DNA of 64,000 nucleotides, from the NCBI GenBank assembly GCA_022702545.1, contig JAHRBC010000006.1:1240001-1304000 (forward strand), given 5' to 3'. Within the stretch, counting starts at the first letter, position 1. The number at the start of each line of letters is the position of its first letter. Below the pieces are notes generated by a model that worked only from the letters and a program-made list of their open reading frames with translations, did no database searches and had not been told where the DNA came from. This document shows positions 35,430-46,336 of the stretch, piece after piece. Origin of the DNA: Phycomyces nitens (lineage: Eukaryota > Mucoromycota > Mucoromycetes > Mucorales > Phycomycetaceae). The position numbers and the translations under genes are program-made.

Positions 35430-36884
35430 ATGGCTTTCTCCGCTAATACCCTGGAACCGCCAGGAACGGCAAAAAATCCAATAATCCCTCCACAGCACGC
35501 AAAACAAGATGATCTTGTTACCAATTCTTCGACCACTCCCACTCCCACTATCCGCCCTAGCTACCGAGATACTGCTAGAAAGGGTATCCAAATCGTTGCT
35601 CCCAAGAATTCTCCTCCTACTTTGACCCAACGCCGTGTATGGCGACGTGGGTCCCATAAACACTCAGTTTTCTTTGATCTTTCTGAGGTGAAGATGCCTC
35701 TTGTTCCTTTCCTCCAACTGGCAAAAGGCCAGATCCCTGAAGAAGATGGGGAGGGTATGCTTACCCACAAAGATGGGCAAAATACCTTGGTAGAGTTTAT
35801 GCTGACTTCAGCCAAAGCATGTCAGCGTCTGTTAGACACAGGTCTGAAAATCAGAGCTGTTTCTCATTACCCATCTGCTGGTTTGACCTCTGATGCTACC
35901 ATCATAAAGATGCAGCTATCACGTCTTCCAGTTGTTTCAGCAGCTCTTGTTGAACAAGGCGTACGAAAAGCTTTCGAGCCTTTTGGAACTATAGTAGAGT
36001 TTGGTATTAAGCTTCAGTGTGGATGGAGATCGCATGAAGGGCATGCAATGCTAGAGCTTCCTAAAGGCAGCACGGATCCAATCGGTCTCACCCACAAGCT
36101 GTTGTGGGATGACCAACACCAGTTTTTGGTGACATGGGCAAAAATGCCTGAGTTTTGCCGATACTGTCATGCTGATGATCATCTCATCCATGCCTGTCCA
36201 GATCGCCTCAAGACAGAATGTTTCTCTTGCCATGAACGAGGACATGTGGCTAAAGACTGCCCACGCAACAACACTGACTTGACCCACAAGAAGCCAAGAG
36301 GCACCCCAGTAAAGGGGAAGTCCTCAACAACCCTGAACTCCGGAACCCTTGTAACCAAACGAAAGATTCGATTGGACGATTTTTCCTCCCTCCTCACCAC
36401 CGACCCCTTTCTTGCCAATCAAGTTGGCAAACTGATTGACAAAGCCAATAAAAGGGCTACATCGGAGCTAATTGGGTCTCTAAGTGAGGCTGGTGCCAAA
36501 GACTCTGAAGAACCACGCCGCCAGGATATCCTGTCAGAAAATGAAATTGTAACACAAGAACAAGAATGTGCCGACGAACAGGCGGATGATACAGAAATGG
36601 GATTATCTTCCTCTGAAGAGGAGGGAGAGCCTGACAACAACTTTGATAGCCACATGCCTTCCCACAGCAATGCTTATGATGCCGATATTGACCAGACAAT
36701 TGTACCTGATGAGATACAGTCTCACGGAGACACTCCAGAGATTCTAATCCCAAAACAAACTATGTCTAAACCTACGTCCACCACACGAACCAAAAACCAC
36801 ATGAACCCCACTGATGCCTCCTTCAAGTCGACCTACACCACCAAGTCTGGTCGCGCGGTCAAAACCCCTAATAGATACTTATGA
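35430..36884 (+). CDS. LINE ORF1, CCHC zinc-knuckle nucleic-acid-binding protein
   Basis: A 484-residue frame without stops. The middle holds an RRM-like region (about residues 140-225: KMQLSRLPVVSAALVEQGVR, FGTIVEFGIKLQCG). Two CCHC-type knuckles follow at about 236-275: CRYCHADDHLIHAC and CFSCHERGHVAKDC. The C-terminal part is acidic and Ser-rich. ORF1 proteins of this type bind element RNA and act as chaperones in the ribonucleoprotein. The TGA stop overlaps the ORF2 start as ATGA (36881-36884), suggesting reinitiation-coupled translation. Confidence 0.85.
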   Translation: MAFSANTLEPPGTAKNPIIPPQHAKQDDLVTNSSTTPTPTIRPSYRDTARKGIQIVAPKNSPPTLTQRRVWRRGSHKHSVFFDLSEVKMPLVPFLQLAKGQIPEEDGEGMLTHKDGQNTLVEFMLTSAKACQRLLDTGLKIRAVSHYPSAGLTSDATIIKMQLSRLPVVSAALVEQGVRKAFEPFGTIVEFGIKLQCGWRSHEGHAMLELPKGSTDPIGLTHKLLWDDQHQFLVTWAKMPEFCRYCHADDHLIHACPDRLKTECFSCHERGHVAKDCPRNNTDLTHKKPRGTPVKGKSSTTLNSGTLVTKRKIRLDDFSSLLTTDPFLANQVGKLIDKANKRATSELIGSLSEAGAKDSEEPRRQDILSENEIVTQEQECADEQADDTEMGLSSSEEEGEPDNNFDSHMPSHSNAYDADIDQTIVPDEIQSHGDTPEILIPKQTMSKPTSTTRTKNHMNPTDASFKSTYTTKSGRAVKTPNRYL

Positions 36885-39800
36885 ATAGAGTACACCACTA
36901 CGATATTCAATTTGGATCCCTCAATTGTAGGGGTCTAGCCAAAGTAAATGACATGAACAAACGACGACTTTTTATTAGATTTCTAAGGATGCAATCCCTT
37001 CAACTACTTGCTCTTCAAGAAACGCATGCCTCTCCCAACTTACAAGACACCCTCCACATGGAATTCCAAGCGTCTCATAGCCTTTGGTCTGCCCACTGTG
37101 GATTGGTTTCTCTCTCTCCCGATATTATCCTTTCTCCTCACTACTCCTCCCTCGACCAACGAGTTCTTTCGGCTTTTGTCACTCACACTGACAACAAGTT
37201 TGAACCCTTTGAAGTCTTGGTCCTCTACGCTCCTGCTCAACCTTCCCCTCGATTTACTTTTTTCAACAGACTTACATCACTGCCCTCCTTCCAGAATCTT
37301 GATTCTTCACCTCGACTTGTGATAGCTGGGGACTACAACTACTCGACTAACCCCAATGGACCACAACCACGAGTCCCTACCTCCTGGCTCTCTCTACTGT
37401 CTACAAACTTTACAGATTGCCATGCTTCTCCCAACGCGCGTTCGTGCCCAACTTTCCGTAGGGGAACTACAACTTCCACCATAGACTATATTTTTGCCTC
37501 CAATGACATTGCTCGCTCGACACATTCTGCCCAAATAGATTTTATCAACGGCGAATGGACTGACCATGCATTGCTTTCAACTCATATCTCTCTTTCCTCA
37601 CCTCCCAAAGGCCATGGTATCTGGCGAGCTAACCCTTTCCTAGCATGCAATCCTGCCTTTTGCGAGCTGTTGAACGAGTCATTGACTGCCTTGGGCCACA
37701 CCCTAGCCACCATGTCCTCTCCTCAAGAACGCTGGGAACGAGCTAAACTAGAAGTCCAGAATGTAGCTCGAAAATTTGGCAAGAAGGTTGCTGCCCAGCG
37801 TGATCGACAACTTCGCAGACTCCAAAGTCAACGCAATAAGCTACTTCGTGAATTCCGCTTGACAACAATCCTTTCTTCCCTTCTCCCGGAGGTCGAGGCT
37901 CCGATCGCCAAACTCCAAGAAGAAGTTGCACAGATTGCAGCCCTGCGTGCAGGGCGAATATGGCGAGAACAAGGCGAGCGTTCAGCAGGATACCTTAAGC
38001 GAACCATCAAAGCACGGCAAGCCAAACGGTCAATGCCTGCTCTTCAGCATCCCGATTCTGGTGAACTATGCCGGACTTCCTCAACGATGACATCGGCGGC
38101 CTCGACTTTCTATAGTCACCTCTATAGTGCTGATCCTGTTGATGCCCAAGCTACAGAAACTCTCCTTGCCTCGATTCCAGAGGACTGTCACCTTGACAGC
38201 GACACAGCTACGTCCCTAGTTTCTGACATCACATTGGATGAAATTTTGGATGGTGTCTCCCGCTCTCCTCACAAGAGTAGCCCTGGTTTGGATGGCCTCC
38301 CGTATGAGATCCTTCGGCTGGTGCTTGCCCACCCAGACATGGCAGATATAGTTGTACAGGTATACAACGATGCTCTCTCGTGTGCGGTTTTTCCTCCTAG
38401 TTGGAAGACTACTTGTATGACACTCCTTCCAAAGAAGGGTGACCTGTCTTCGCTTGCCAACTGGCGACCCATTTCATTGATTAATACGGATGCTAAAGTG
38501 TTCACTCGCTTAATCAATACGCGGATGGTTTACGCCTCTCGGCCTCTCATCAACACCTTCCAAACAGGTTTCCTCCATGACCAATTCATTGCTGACAATG
38601 GCTTACTGACAAGGTTGATCATGGATAACGCCTCTCGCACCAACTCTCAAGCCATTGGGCTACTACTTGACCAGGAAAAAGCCTACGACCGGGTACACTC
38701 CGCATACCTAGGGTCTGTTCTCCGTCATTTTGGCTTTCCGGACACTCTTGTTACTTCACTTTTGGGCCTCTTCTTTGGCACTGCCATTAATGTGAATATC
38801 AATGGGTTCCTGTCAGACCCTGTTCCGCAGCACCGGGGCTTACGCCAAGGTGACCCTCTATCACCAGTGCTTTTCAATCTAGCATTCGAGCCTCTTCTTC
38901 GATCTTTGTTGCAGGATACTTCATTTCAAGGGTACTCTTTTGGCGGCTCCCCTTCCTCTTCTTTGCAACTTGTCCCCCTTCCGTCAAGCTTCTAGCATAT
39001 GCAGATGATGCTTTAGTATTTGTTGATAATGCAAATGATCTTGACCGTCTCTACCACTGGCTTAATACGTATAGCAAAGCGTCCAATGCCAAGATTAACT
39101 TCTCAAAGACCACAGCCTTCTCGCTATCAGGTGCACCACTGCCCGACTGGTCCGATCCTCTAGCACACCACCAAATCGTAGATTGGCGAGATCGTTCCTC
39201 CAGCGTTCCAGTTACCTACCTTGGCTTCCCTTTGGCCCTATCCTTGAACCAACGCCGCCTCTTTCAAGCCAACTTGTTGGCCAAGATTAAAGCTGCTTGT
39301 CATATCCACTCTCAGCGGTCACTCTCGGTTCTCGGTCGAGCCACCGTGCTTAACACGTTGATTCTGTCTACCCTTTGGCACGTTCTACGAATCACTCCTC
39401 TTCCCTTGGATTTCCTCCGACAAGTACGTTCTTGTGGATACCAGTTTCTCATGCACCGCATGTTTCCCCCAATCAAGTATGACTATCTGGTAGCTCCCAA
39501 AGCAGCTGGGGGTCTTGGAATATTGGACCCTCAACGACATCAACTTGCTCTGCAACTACGATGGATTCGTCCACTCGTAGGTGGTGACCCTCCTTCCTTT
39601 GTCTCGCCGTACATTAGTTACGTTATCTGTAACCTTAGCAATACTATAGATCCGCTGTTACCTCTACTTTACCCTTCTCTCCGAAACCAATCTTTCAATA
39701 CAGGTCTACATCCACTTGGCCTGCTCATGAAAGCGTTTGATATCCTTCCACGTACTCCTCCAACTCGTCCACTCTCTGCAGCCACATGCCTGAGACTTCC

Positions 39801-40659
39801 TCTCTCCTCTGCCTGGGAACCCACCAGTCAAGGATTTCATCCATCTAAAGGACATTGACATGTCTTGATCTCAGATGCATTCATCTATGATGATGGCATT
39901 GGCTGCCTCCGTCATCATCTTCCTTCAGAAGTTGTGCGTTTCCGGAACCATGTTTCTTGCTTTCGGAAATCACACCGCCAAGGCCTACTTCTCTTGACTG
40001 GGTCACTAGTTCTCAACTGCCTTCCTTCCACCTCCTCTCTTTCGACAACAGGACTGGGTGTATTCGATCTCTCCCCAATTCTAGATGGAGTGGCGGCACC
40101 ACATTGTTCAGTTGACAGCATTACGCCAAAACTTTTTCGAGCAATTGCCACCTCAGTCCCTAATCCCCCACTCTTCAGTCCTTCTCTCTCTCCGGCCAAA
40201 TGGAAGTTCTTCTGGCGCATGAACATCCATCATTCCACCCGGAATATCTGGTTTCGTTTCCTGTATGATAAGCTCTCATCTAGCCAACGCCTAAATCAGA
40301 TCCTCCCAGTCGTTTTTCCTTCTCCACTATGCCGTGTATGCCAACTCTCAATTGACACCGCTGTGCACTTCCTTTACCTCTGTCCACAAAAGTGGTTTGT
40401 TTGGTTAGTGGTCTGGCAGAGATTTTTTGGAAATGAACCTCAACCTGCTGACGTGGAACGTGCCCTCCACACTTTCTCATTCCCCCGCATTGTCTCCCCT
40501 TCCTCTCTTCGCCCCGAACAGGTGATGTCTGGCATCTTGCTTGCCATCTGGAGAAGTCATTGGCAACTGATTTTCGATGAAGTCCCATTTTCAGCCATGT
40601 CCACAATCTCTGAAGCGATTAAGCTAATCCTGGTGTTTGTTTCTGAAAAGACAAATTGA
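36881..40659 (+). pseudogene. LINE ORF2: apurinic endonuclease, reverse transcriptase, C-terminal zinc knuckle
   Basis: Starts FGSLNCRGLAKVND, with endonuclease motifs LLALQETHAS, RLVIAGDYNYSTNP, STIDYIFASND and WTDHALL (about residues 8-240). RT follows with SSPGLDGLPYEIL, LLPKKGDLSSLANWRPISL, LDQEKAYDRV, GLRQGDPLSP and the catalytic AYADDALVF at about 38998. The C-terminus has CRVCQLSIDTAVHFLYLC (CCHC). Two lesions: a 1-nt frameshift between about 38955 and 38975, at a CCCCC run just before YADD, and TGA at 39856-39858 between SKGH and HVLISD. Endonuclease nicking and target-primed reverse transcription are the family role. Confidence 0.85.
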
Positions 40660-40868
40660 CCGTGGATCCCTTTTTCTAACATTTTGCTCTATTTTATTTA
40701 CTCTCTGTTTCTGTCTCCGCTCTTGTTTCCTCAAGATGCCTCTTAAGACTTTAGTTTACTTTATTTATATTATTTCAAAATTGTGTACACCACTCAACGT
40801 GACGAGTAAGCAATAAAAATGTGAGCCCGCCTCCACCTACAAAAAAAAAAAAAAAAAAAATGGCATTG

Positions 40869-41860
40869 GTAATGCATGCGCCTCTGGCATGTTGTTGATC
40901 GGGTTTGAAGTAGTATTTTTCAAAGGTATTTCCTCTTAGGCTCCAATTGCCATGCCATTTGATCTCATCAATGGACTGTCCATTTTGAATTGCATGTGTG
41001 CTAGCTGCCGATCTTGTTGAGTGTGCGGTGTATATAGTGGTATCAATACCAGCCTCAGTCAGTATTGCCTTTACCCAATTTGCCATGGTAGTGGGTTGGA
41101 TTGAGGTTGGCGAAAGAGTGTCAATGTACCCTAGGAAGAGTGTATGATCATGTGGTAGTGTGTTGCGAAGGTGTTGTGTTTGCTGGATAAATTGGTAGAG
41201 TGTATTTACTGGGCAAATGTTGGGATTGTCAATTACTCCTAGTTTTGAAGACTTGGCTTGGGCTTCCTTGGGGTTGCGCGAGATAAGAGTGACTCCCCTT
41301 AGGTCTTTATCCTTTGTCCATCAAAATTGTACATCTCTGAATTGCAGGCATCCCAAGTCAGATCGAGGTCTCCACATTGTAGCCAAACAAACTAGGATGA
41401 TGGTCTTGCGTTGTAAGTGTATGATGTCAAGTGTTATAGTTGCACCCCAAGATTGTACAAGTGCGAGTACAGGTTGAATATCCCATGTTTCTTGATGTAT
41501 ATTGGGTAGTTTTAGTTCAGTGTTTCTCTTGGCTCGAAAGAATTTTTGGACCAGAACATTGTTGGCGATGGGTGTTTCATTTGGATGCAGAATCTTGTAT
41601 ACGGATGCTATGGCTGATCAGGTACCATTAAGTGTTTGAGAGGATTGGTGTTTTATTGTAATCAGGTATTCAACAACCCCAACTGGATCATAGGCACATG
41701 GATCTCTTGGGGGACTCTGCTTTAGACACCATTCGGCCCATTGTCTCCATGTTTGATTATAGTTATTTGATGTGGAGTGTTGCAGGGCTTGCTCAGTAAA
41801 GGTACTTATATCCTGGCTAATCCCCTTTGTTTCTTGTTCATTCCTGATAATAGCCAAGCG
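40869..41860 (-). pseudogene. DIRS tyrosine recombinase
   Basis: One minus-strand frame with two TGA codons (plus 41618-41620 and 41321-41323), both where CGA (Arg) fits. The N-terminal core-binding region includes SNNYNQTWRQWAEWC. Catalytic motifs: TMWRPRSDLG (first Arg), TAHSTRSAAS (HxxR), and WSLRGNTFEKYYF (Trp and Tyr). The last codons after ACITNAIF are displaced past the LINE and end at plus 35383. It would integrate the circular cDNA without target duplication. Confidence 0.85.
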
Positions 41861-44103
41861 GTCAAGGACCATGTCTTGGGTATTGGAATGGGGATCGGGT
41901 TGGCTATGCTCCTCTGCATCACCATTGGCCACCAAAATTGAGTGGGCCATTGGGGGGTGACTAACACTGCTCTTTTCACCCTGTCGTCCTTTAGTTTTTG
42001 TATTACTTGTGGAATCAGCTTCCATGGTGGATGGATAAACAAACCCTTCTTTGGCCAAGTCTGTTGAAACGCATCTACTGCCTGGGCTGCTGGATTGGGC
42101 ATCAGACTCCAATACATGGGAAGACGGTTGTTGTGGCGTGCTGCAAAGGCGTCTATGGTTAGTACTTCGTGCCACTGATTGATTATCCTGTTGAACCATC
42201 GTCTCGGAAGAGTCCACTCGTACAGTGGAATCGTTCTTCGGCTGAGCTGATCAGCTGTGACATTGTCCACTCCCGGAATGTGACGGTAGATTATGTGGAG
42301 GTTGTATTGGTTGCAGATCTGTTGTATTTGCAGTGCGAGATTCTGAAGTATTGGTGATGCTGTTCCCCCCGATTTGAACGCATATTTGATGGCTGTTGTG
42401 TTGTCCGAGAATATGTGTATTGTTGAGTTTTCGTATCTTTTGGCATGAATTTGTATGGCAAAGAGGATTGTCTGCAGCTCCTGAGCATTGATTGATTGTT
42501 CTTTTTCGTGGCTTGTCCAGAAGCCTGATTTCTGGATCGTTTCTGAGCTCACTCCCCAACCTGTGTCTGATGCGTCCACATAGATTGTAACGGCTGGTGG
42601 AACTGGAGATGCCTTGTGTATGGGTAACCCGTTTGTCTGGTGTGTGGTGCTTGTCCACCAATTTAGATCGAGTAATGTGTCTGGAGTGAGTGGGCATGGT
42701 TGATCCCATCTTAATGCCTTTCCTTGGAGATTTCTTGCTAGATCTTGTTGTATATATCGGACGTGTAGTAGGGCCTCACCTATTGCTGGTATCATGGCAG
42801 TCATCTTCCCCAAGAGGCTTGCCACCCAACGACATGATCTTGTCATTGTCTTGACTTGTTGAATCCTTGCTGCTAGTTTTGCAAGTTTCAGGCGAGGAAC
42901 CTTGATTGTCATCGTCTTGGTGTTGAAGAAGAAACCCAGGAAATCTTGTTTGTGCAAGGGGACGAGAACACTCTTCTCCCAACTTATCAAATATCCCAAA
43001 GATGTTAAATGTTGAAGGACCATCTTGGTATGGGCCTGTATCTCCACTTGAGACTTCCCCAGCACACAAATATTGTCGAGATAATAGACTAGACGGATCC
43101 CTTGTTTCTGGAGTGGTTTGAGTGCAAATCTCATTAATTTTGAGAAGACCCTGGGAGCAACACTCATCCCAAATGGGAGCGAGCAATATTGGTAGATAAT
43201 GTCCTTGTGGCGGAATGACAGGTACTTGCGGGAATCCTGGTGAATGGGTACAACAATGTAAGCATCCTTTAAGTCGATTTTGGTTAAATAATCCCCCTTC
43301 TCTATCAATTCTCTTAATGCAGGTACTCCCTCCATTTTGAAATGGTGACACTGAATAAACTGGTTTATACGCTTGCAGTCTAGTATGGGCCTTATCTTGT
43401 TTGGCTCCTTGATTGTGAAGAATTGTGAGAGGTATCTGGAGTCTTGGGTTGGTGATCGTTCTATCACCCCGGCTGTAATAAATTTCTTGACAGCACTGTC
43501 CACATGTTGTTGTTCTATTGTTGAAAGCTGAATCGTGTGAGTTCTCCATGGGATGGGAGTTGCTGCCCACTGAACTTGATATCCATGTTGTATCCCTGAA
43601 ATTGGCCATTGGTGTGTGGTATTGTTTTTCCATTGTTGCAAAAAGTGGTTCAGTCGTCCACCAGGTGGGATTCCATCCAATGGTATTGTATAGTGCTGTT
43701 GTGGTAGTGGTTTCATGGCAGGTTGTATTTGAATTGGTGTTACAGTAGTTGGTCTGGGTGCTGCTGTGTCCATCGTTTCCTTTACTGTTGTTGTGAAGGA
43801 GGTGGTTGTTGGTTGGTGGATTGTTTGGGTTGTTCTTGGGCCGCCCAAAAAAAGACTTTTGGTCATAGTTCGTTTTTCCTCTGCTCGAGAAACCTCCTCT
43901 GGGGTTTCCTCCATGGAAAAATCCTCCTTGCTTTGGTGCAACTGCACTTCTGAGCATGCTCTCTTCATACCTGGCTTGCTGGATGCGAGCCACAACTTTG
44001 GGAGGGAAGGCCATGTCCTTGTCTTCCTCAATTTCGTCTTTGAGGAATCTGACACTGGTGGGGAGCTTAAGTGCCTTGGTGGTGAGGTCTTTGGCTTCAG
44101 CAT
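41806..44103 (-). CDS. DIRS reverse transcriptase / RNase H / methylase-like ORF
   Basis: A 765-codon minus-strand frame, intact. RT: GGRLNHFLQQW, FITAGVIERS, KIRPILDCKRIN, YLTKIDLKDAYIVVPI, LPFGMSVAPRVFSK, and LVYYLDNICVLG (YLDN replaces the usual Y-x-D-D). RNase H: IYVDASDTGWG, INAQELQTI, HIFSDNTTAIKY, and GVDNVTADQLSR. The C-terminal domain (LTIDAFAARHNNRLPMY, GLFIHPPWKLIPQVIQK) matches the conserved extension annotated as Dam-methylase-like in DIRS elements. It overlaps gag upstream and the recombinase start downstream in other frames. The true start is uncertain; RT motifs begin near 43.7 kb. Confidence 0.85.
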   Translation of the reverse strand: MLKPKTSPPRHLSSPPVSDSSKTKLRKTRTWPSLPKLWLASSKPGMKRACSEVQLHQSKEDFSMEETPEEVSRAEEKRTMTKSLFLGGPRTTQTIHQPTTTSFTTTVKETMDTAAPRPTTVTPIQIQPAMKPLPQQHYTIPLDGIPPGGRLNHFLQQWKNNTTHQWPISGIQHGYQVQWAATPIPWRTHTIQLSTIEQQHVDSAVKKFITAGVIERSPTQDSRYLSQFFTIKEPNKIRPILDCKRINQFIQCHHFKMEGVPALRELIEKGDYLTKIDLKDAYIVVPIHQDSRKYLSFRHKDIIYQYCSLPFGMSVAPRVFSKLMRFALKPLQKQGIRLVYYLDNICVLGKSQVEIQAHTKMVLQHLTSLGYLISWEKSVLVPLHKQDFLGFFFNTKTMTIKVPRLKLAKLAARIQQVKTMTRSCRWVASLLGKMTAMIPAIGEALLHVRYIQQDLARNLQGKALRWDQPCPLTPDTLLDLNWWTSTTHQTNGLPIHKASPVPPAVTIYVDASDTGWGVSSETIQKSGFWTSHEKEQSINAQELQTILFAIQIHAKRYENSTIHIFSDNTTAIKYAFKSGGTASPILQNLALQIQQICNQYNLHIIYRHIPGVDNVTADQLSRRTIPLYEWTLPRRWFNRIINQWHEVLTIDAFAARHNNRLPMYWSLMPNPAAQAVDAFQQTWPKKGLFIHPPWKLIPQVIQKLKDDRVKRAVLVTPQWPTQFWWPMVMQRSIANPIPIPIPKTWSLTAWLLSGMNKKQRGLARI

Positions 44104-44581
44104 CCATCACTTTTCCACTGGCAAATGCATAGACTGCCAGTCTCCGGGCTTTTTCAAGGACAGTTTGTAAGGCGTCAAGGTCGTCGTCAGCACCTCCTCT
44201 TTCAATGACAAACTTAAGCTCTTCAAAGATCTCTGTACTAGCTCTGGCTGCAACTCGTAGCTTGTCTGCGTCTTTATGCTTGTTCTGTATGATGGTAAAG
44301 GCATCCATTTGGAACCTCTTGACTTCGTTGTGGAAGACGCGGTTAAGGGCACCTGGTTTTGTCCAGGTTTCTCCTTCATACTGAAGAGCTTCCTTTTGGA
44401 ACTTGTTGATATTGTTCCCAATGGCAGTTTGGGAAGCTCCTTCCATATCCTGTAGGATTTCTTCTGGCAAATCGTATCTGGCGGTGCAGTCTCTTGCACG
44501 GCTGTTGATGTCGAGGGCCTTAGTGCACTCAAGGAATTGGATGATTTGTTCATCTGTGATATCATTAAAATTCATATCCAC
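43780..44581 (-). CDS. DIRS gag-like ORF
   Basis: From ATG 44581: an acidic start (MDMNFNDITDEQIIQFLE), then a helical segment typical of DIRS gag (ALNRVFHNEVKRFQMDAF, VLEKARRLAVYAFASGKV). A Gly/Arg-rich tail (GGFFHGGNPRGGFSSRG) and Asn-rich sequence follow. The frame itself stays open to 42776, over the RT gene in another frame. I place the functional gag end near the Asn-rich tail, by analogy, so the 3' limit is uncertain. Confidence 0.7.
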
Positions 44582-44594
44582 AGTGCGCAGCTTG

Positions 44595-44688
44595 GAAAGA
44601 TATGAGGGAAAAGGGGTATATCAAACTTAACTATATATATATTCTAAAAAATAAAGTGTGGCTTGAAGAGCCTATAACCACATCTGAC
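44595..44688 (-). repeat. right inverted terminal repeat of the DIRS element
   Basis: Reverse complement of 35101-35194. It is followed outward by the end-specific sequence 44689-44732 that recurs in the internal complementary region. It lies just upstream of the gag ATG (44581). Confidence 0.85.
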
Positions 44689-44732
44689 GTTGGAGTGGAG
44701 TCAACAACAATTGTGTTAGGTACAAAACACAA

Positions 44733-46220
44733 TTTAAGGAAGCTACCCTAGATTATCTAATTCCACCACTAGCTGACAGAAAGTCATTGGTGGAAGAAGC
44801 TCACAAAATGGGACACTTTGGCATAGAAGGTGTAGTACAATCACTACTAAGTGATGGTATGTATTGGTCATCAATGTATAAAGAATGCAAGGAAATCATA
44901 TCGAACTGTATACCTTGTGCACAGCATACCATTGTAAAAAGAGGGTACAACCCCAAGAAAAGCATAGTGGCTTGGGATGTATTCGATCATATTGCAATAG
45001 ATTTAGCAGGACCTTTTGCAGTTACTGAAAACCAAAACCTATACATATTGGTTGTAGTTGATGTAGCAACTAGATACATTATTGCCAGAACATTACCCAA
45101 CAAACAAAGTGACACTGTAGCCAAAGCCTTAACAGGGATCTTTGGAGATTACCGTATTGCAATTGTAGGACGGTTCATTCAATCGGATAATGGCAGGGAA
45201 TTAAGGAACAGCCTGATGCAATCTATTACTCAAATCCTGGGTATCAAACACAAATTTTCGACTGCCTACTACCTACAAGGAAATGGGATTGCTGAAACTA
45301 GCGTCAAAATGATAACAAATACATTGCGCAAATTATGTGGACAAGACTTCAGAAACTGGGATGACATACTACCTACAGCACAACTATGCTGCAACTTGAA
45401 GATCTGTACTAGATCTGGTTCAAGCCCATTTTCACTCATGTTTGCATGTAAGGTTAATAAACCTGGAGACTACTCTGCCAACAAAACACAACCAGCTACA
45501 ACCAAAGAATGTCTTACTGAAGAAGAAATACTTCAGCGAGCAGAAAAAATGTCAACAATAGTATTTCCTGCAATTAAAAAACGTATGATGCAACTCATTG
45601 AAGAATATGACAAGAAATTTAACAAGAAACATTACCTTATCAACATACCTTTGGGGCAAACAGTCATGGTACGATTACCATTGAGAGATACAAAACTATT
45701 GCCATTATTTGAAGGTCCATTTGTAGTTGTTTGCAAAACGGAAAGTAACAACTATGTATTGCGCGATGAAACAAATGAGCTATTACATCGGGACTATACA
45801 CCATCCGAACTAAAAGTGGTGAATATTGATGAAACTGCTATTGAAGATGAATATGTCGAAGTGGACAAAATATGAGACCATAAAGACACAGGTCAATCTC
45901 GTCTATTTTTGGTCAAATGGAAAGGACTTGGAGAACGTGAAAATTCCTGGATTCTGGCTAGCAAATTTTGCTCACCGGAACCCATTTGCAAATACTGGAA
46001 AAGACTGGAAGAACAAAAAAGCAAAGCTATGCGTGCTAAAGTAGCTACAGTCATACAACCTATTCGTAAAAGAGGGTGTCCAAGAAAAACCGATAGCAAT
46101 GTACCAACTACCAATTCTAATGCTATAACAATTGGGACAAAACGCACATGGACAATGACATTACCTACTACCGTTCAAAACCAACCTGTACAAAAGAGAG
46201 GACGACCTCGTAAACTTTAA
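44733..46220 (+). pseudogene. Gypsy copy 1 integrase and chromodomain
   Basis: Continues the Gypsy frame after the DIRS insertion. Integrase: H2C2-like start (AHKMGHFGIEG, CIPCAQH), then IAIDLAGPFAV and VVVDVATRYIIA for the first Asp, FIQSDNGREL for the second, and NGIAETSVKMITN for the Glu. After one TGA (45873-45875, between VDKI and DHKDTG, Arg expected) comes a chromodomain, FLVKWKGLGERENSWI and CKYWKRLEE. An AT-hook-like end (KRGRPRKL) follows. Chromodomains of this class direct integration toward particular chromatin. Confidence 0.9.
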
Positions 46221-46336
46221 AAACTTTTATTTTTCATTTTTTTTTATCCGAGTTGGTTTTTTGTTTTGTTTTGTTTTGTTTTTTGGATACTAGACTAACA
46301 AGTTGTTTCAATCATAATTGAACCTGGCTGGGGGAG

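Larger units (their letters stand above)
35429..40860 (+). mobile_element. non-LTR retrotransposon (APE-type LINE), apparently near full length
   Basis: Two ORFs, a 20-A tail at 40841-40860, and flanking 9-bp duplications ATGGCATTG (35420-35428, and 40860-40868 sharing the last A). It is inserted in the last codons of the DIRS recombinase gene, in opposite orientation. The first base is one nucleotide before the ORF1 ATG, so either the 5'UTR is missing or the copy is slightly truncated. Confidence 0.9.
35077..44732 (-). mobile_element. DIRS retrotransposon (tyrosine recombinase), minus strand, carrying an LINE
   Basis: Minus-strand gag, RT-RNase H-methylase-like and tyrosine-recombinase genes lie between inverted terminal repeats at 35101-35194 and 44595-44688, with an internal complementary region at 35315-35397. 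There is no target duplication. Both junctions share CAA with the host (GAG CAA/TTT AAG), and the Gypsy frame is restored exactly on removal. The LINE at 35429-40860 separates the recombinase gene from the internal complementary region. Confidence 0.9.

Noticed and set aside
40841..40860. A20 run as a processed pseudogene tail
   Set aside because: It is the 3' end of the LINE itself, with the matching target duplication directly after it.
43518..44170. Plus-strand frames within the DIRS gag and RT region
   Set aside because: Antisense to the well-supported minus-strand retroelement genes.
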